Notes under the pieces: model-generated
What the model saw: the letters and a program-made list of their open reading frames with translations, nothing else
Database searches by the model: none
Told to the model about the DNA's origin: nothing
Assembly: GCA_003171295.1 (NCBI GenBank)
Contig: PMYF01000487.1
Coordinates: 1 to 5,256, forward strand
Direction of reading: 5' to 3'
Source: Acidobacteriota bacterium
GTDB lineage: Bacteria > Acidobacteriota > Terriglobia > UBA7540
DNA: 5,256 nt
Part shown: one piece after another, positions 5,120-5,256 of the stretch
Position numbering within the stretch: position 1 is the stretch's first letter
How the letters are laid out: the number at the start of each line of letters is the position of its first letter
Translations under genes and position numbers: made by a program

Positions 5120-5256
5120 ATGTCGTCTGTCATGAAGACGCTTTTCCTGAACCCGCCCAGCTTCGAAAACTTTGACGGAGGAGCGGGCTCGCGCTGGCCC
5201 GCCACGCGTGAAATCAAGTCCTATTGGTATCCTGTGTGGTTGAGTTACCCCGCCGG
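5120..5256 (+). CDS. hpnJ: HpnJ-like B12-binding radical SAM protein, N-terminus only
   Basis: Only 45 codons plus two bases lie in the window; the gene runs off the right edge. The residues include MKTLFLNPPSF, FDGGAGSRWPATREIKS and YWYPVWLSYPA. I recognise this as the start of the hopanoid-biosynthesis radical SAM protein HpnJ, whose N-terminus has the pattern LFL-PPSF-FDGGAGSR--A-REIKS-WYP-WL--PA. In that family the segment opens a B12-binding-like Rossmann domain that precedes the radical SAM core. HpnJ is linked to forming the cyclitol ether head group of bacteriohopanetetrol, a membrane lipid modification. The CxxxCxxC cluster motif would lie outside the window and cannot be confirmed. 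Another B12-dependent radical SAM subfamily remains possible. It is transcribed away from the amidohydrolase gene and so starts its own unit. Confidence 0.75.
   Translation, partial: MSSVMKTLFLNPPSFENFDGGAGSRWPATREIKSYWYPVWLSYPA

Noticed and set aside
4872..5135. 87-codon plus-strand open frame ahead of the HpnJ-like gene
   Set aside because: Most of it translates element B, and it overlaps the real start at 5120 in another frame.

Overview
The window is GC-rich chromosomal DNA from a bacterium, most likely an Acidobacteriota member. That placement is an inference from three things: an HpnJ-like hopanoid radical SAM gene start, an exported family VIII-type serine hydrolase, and intergenic spaces filled with small palindromic repeats. 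No rRNA, tRNA or CRISPR array is visible.

Layout: (1) 78-1430, minus strand, an exported SxxK serine hydrolase/esterase of the beta-lactamase-related family. (2) 1431-1997, a 567-base gap with a long imperfect palindrome (1575-1667), a 211-bp MITE-like element (element A, 1688-1898) and a candidate promoter for the next gene. (3) 1998-3068, plus strand, a complete M19 (renal-dipeptidase-type) metallopeptidase. (4) 3069-3236, a convergent junction with hairpins and short repeats. (5) 3237-4595, minus strand, a complete amidohydrolase of the dihydroorotase-like deacetylase group, probably exported. (6) 4596-5119, a gap holding a 90-bp palindromic element (C, 4707-4796) and, in inverse orientation, a second copy of the 211-bp element (B, 4804-5013). 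(7) 5120 to the window edge, plus strand, the first 45 codons of a protein matching the N-terminus of HpnJ.

The three complete genes are all hydrolases, two of them aimed at peptide or amide bonds. They are divergent or convergent, so they do not form an operon, and a shared pathway is only a possibility. The HpnJ-like gene is oriented away from them and probably begins a separate hopanoid-modification unit.

The least ordinary part is the repeat content. Elements A and B are the same multi-hairpin element in opposite orientations, bracketing the dipeptidase/amidohydrolase pair. They share terminal inverted repeats and equally spaced hairpins. Element C has a different interior but related ends. 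Seven-base flanking repeats (GATGCAT around A, an AAAAGNN-like heptamer around C and B) suggest transposition with 7-bp target duplication. No transposase is encoded here, so these would be non-autonomous elements.
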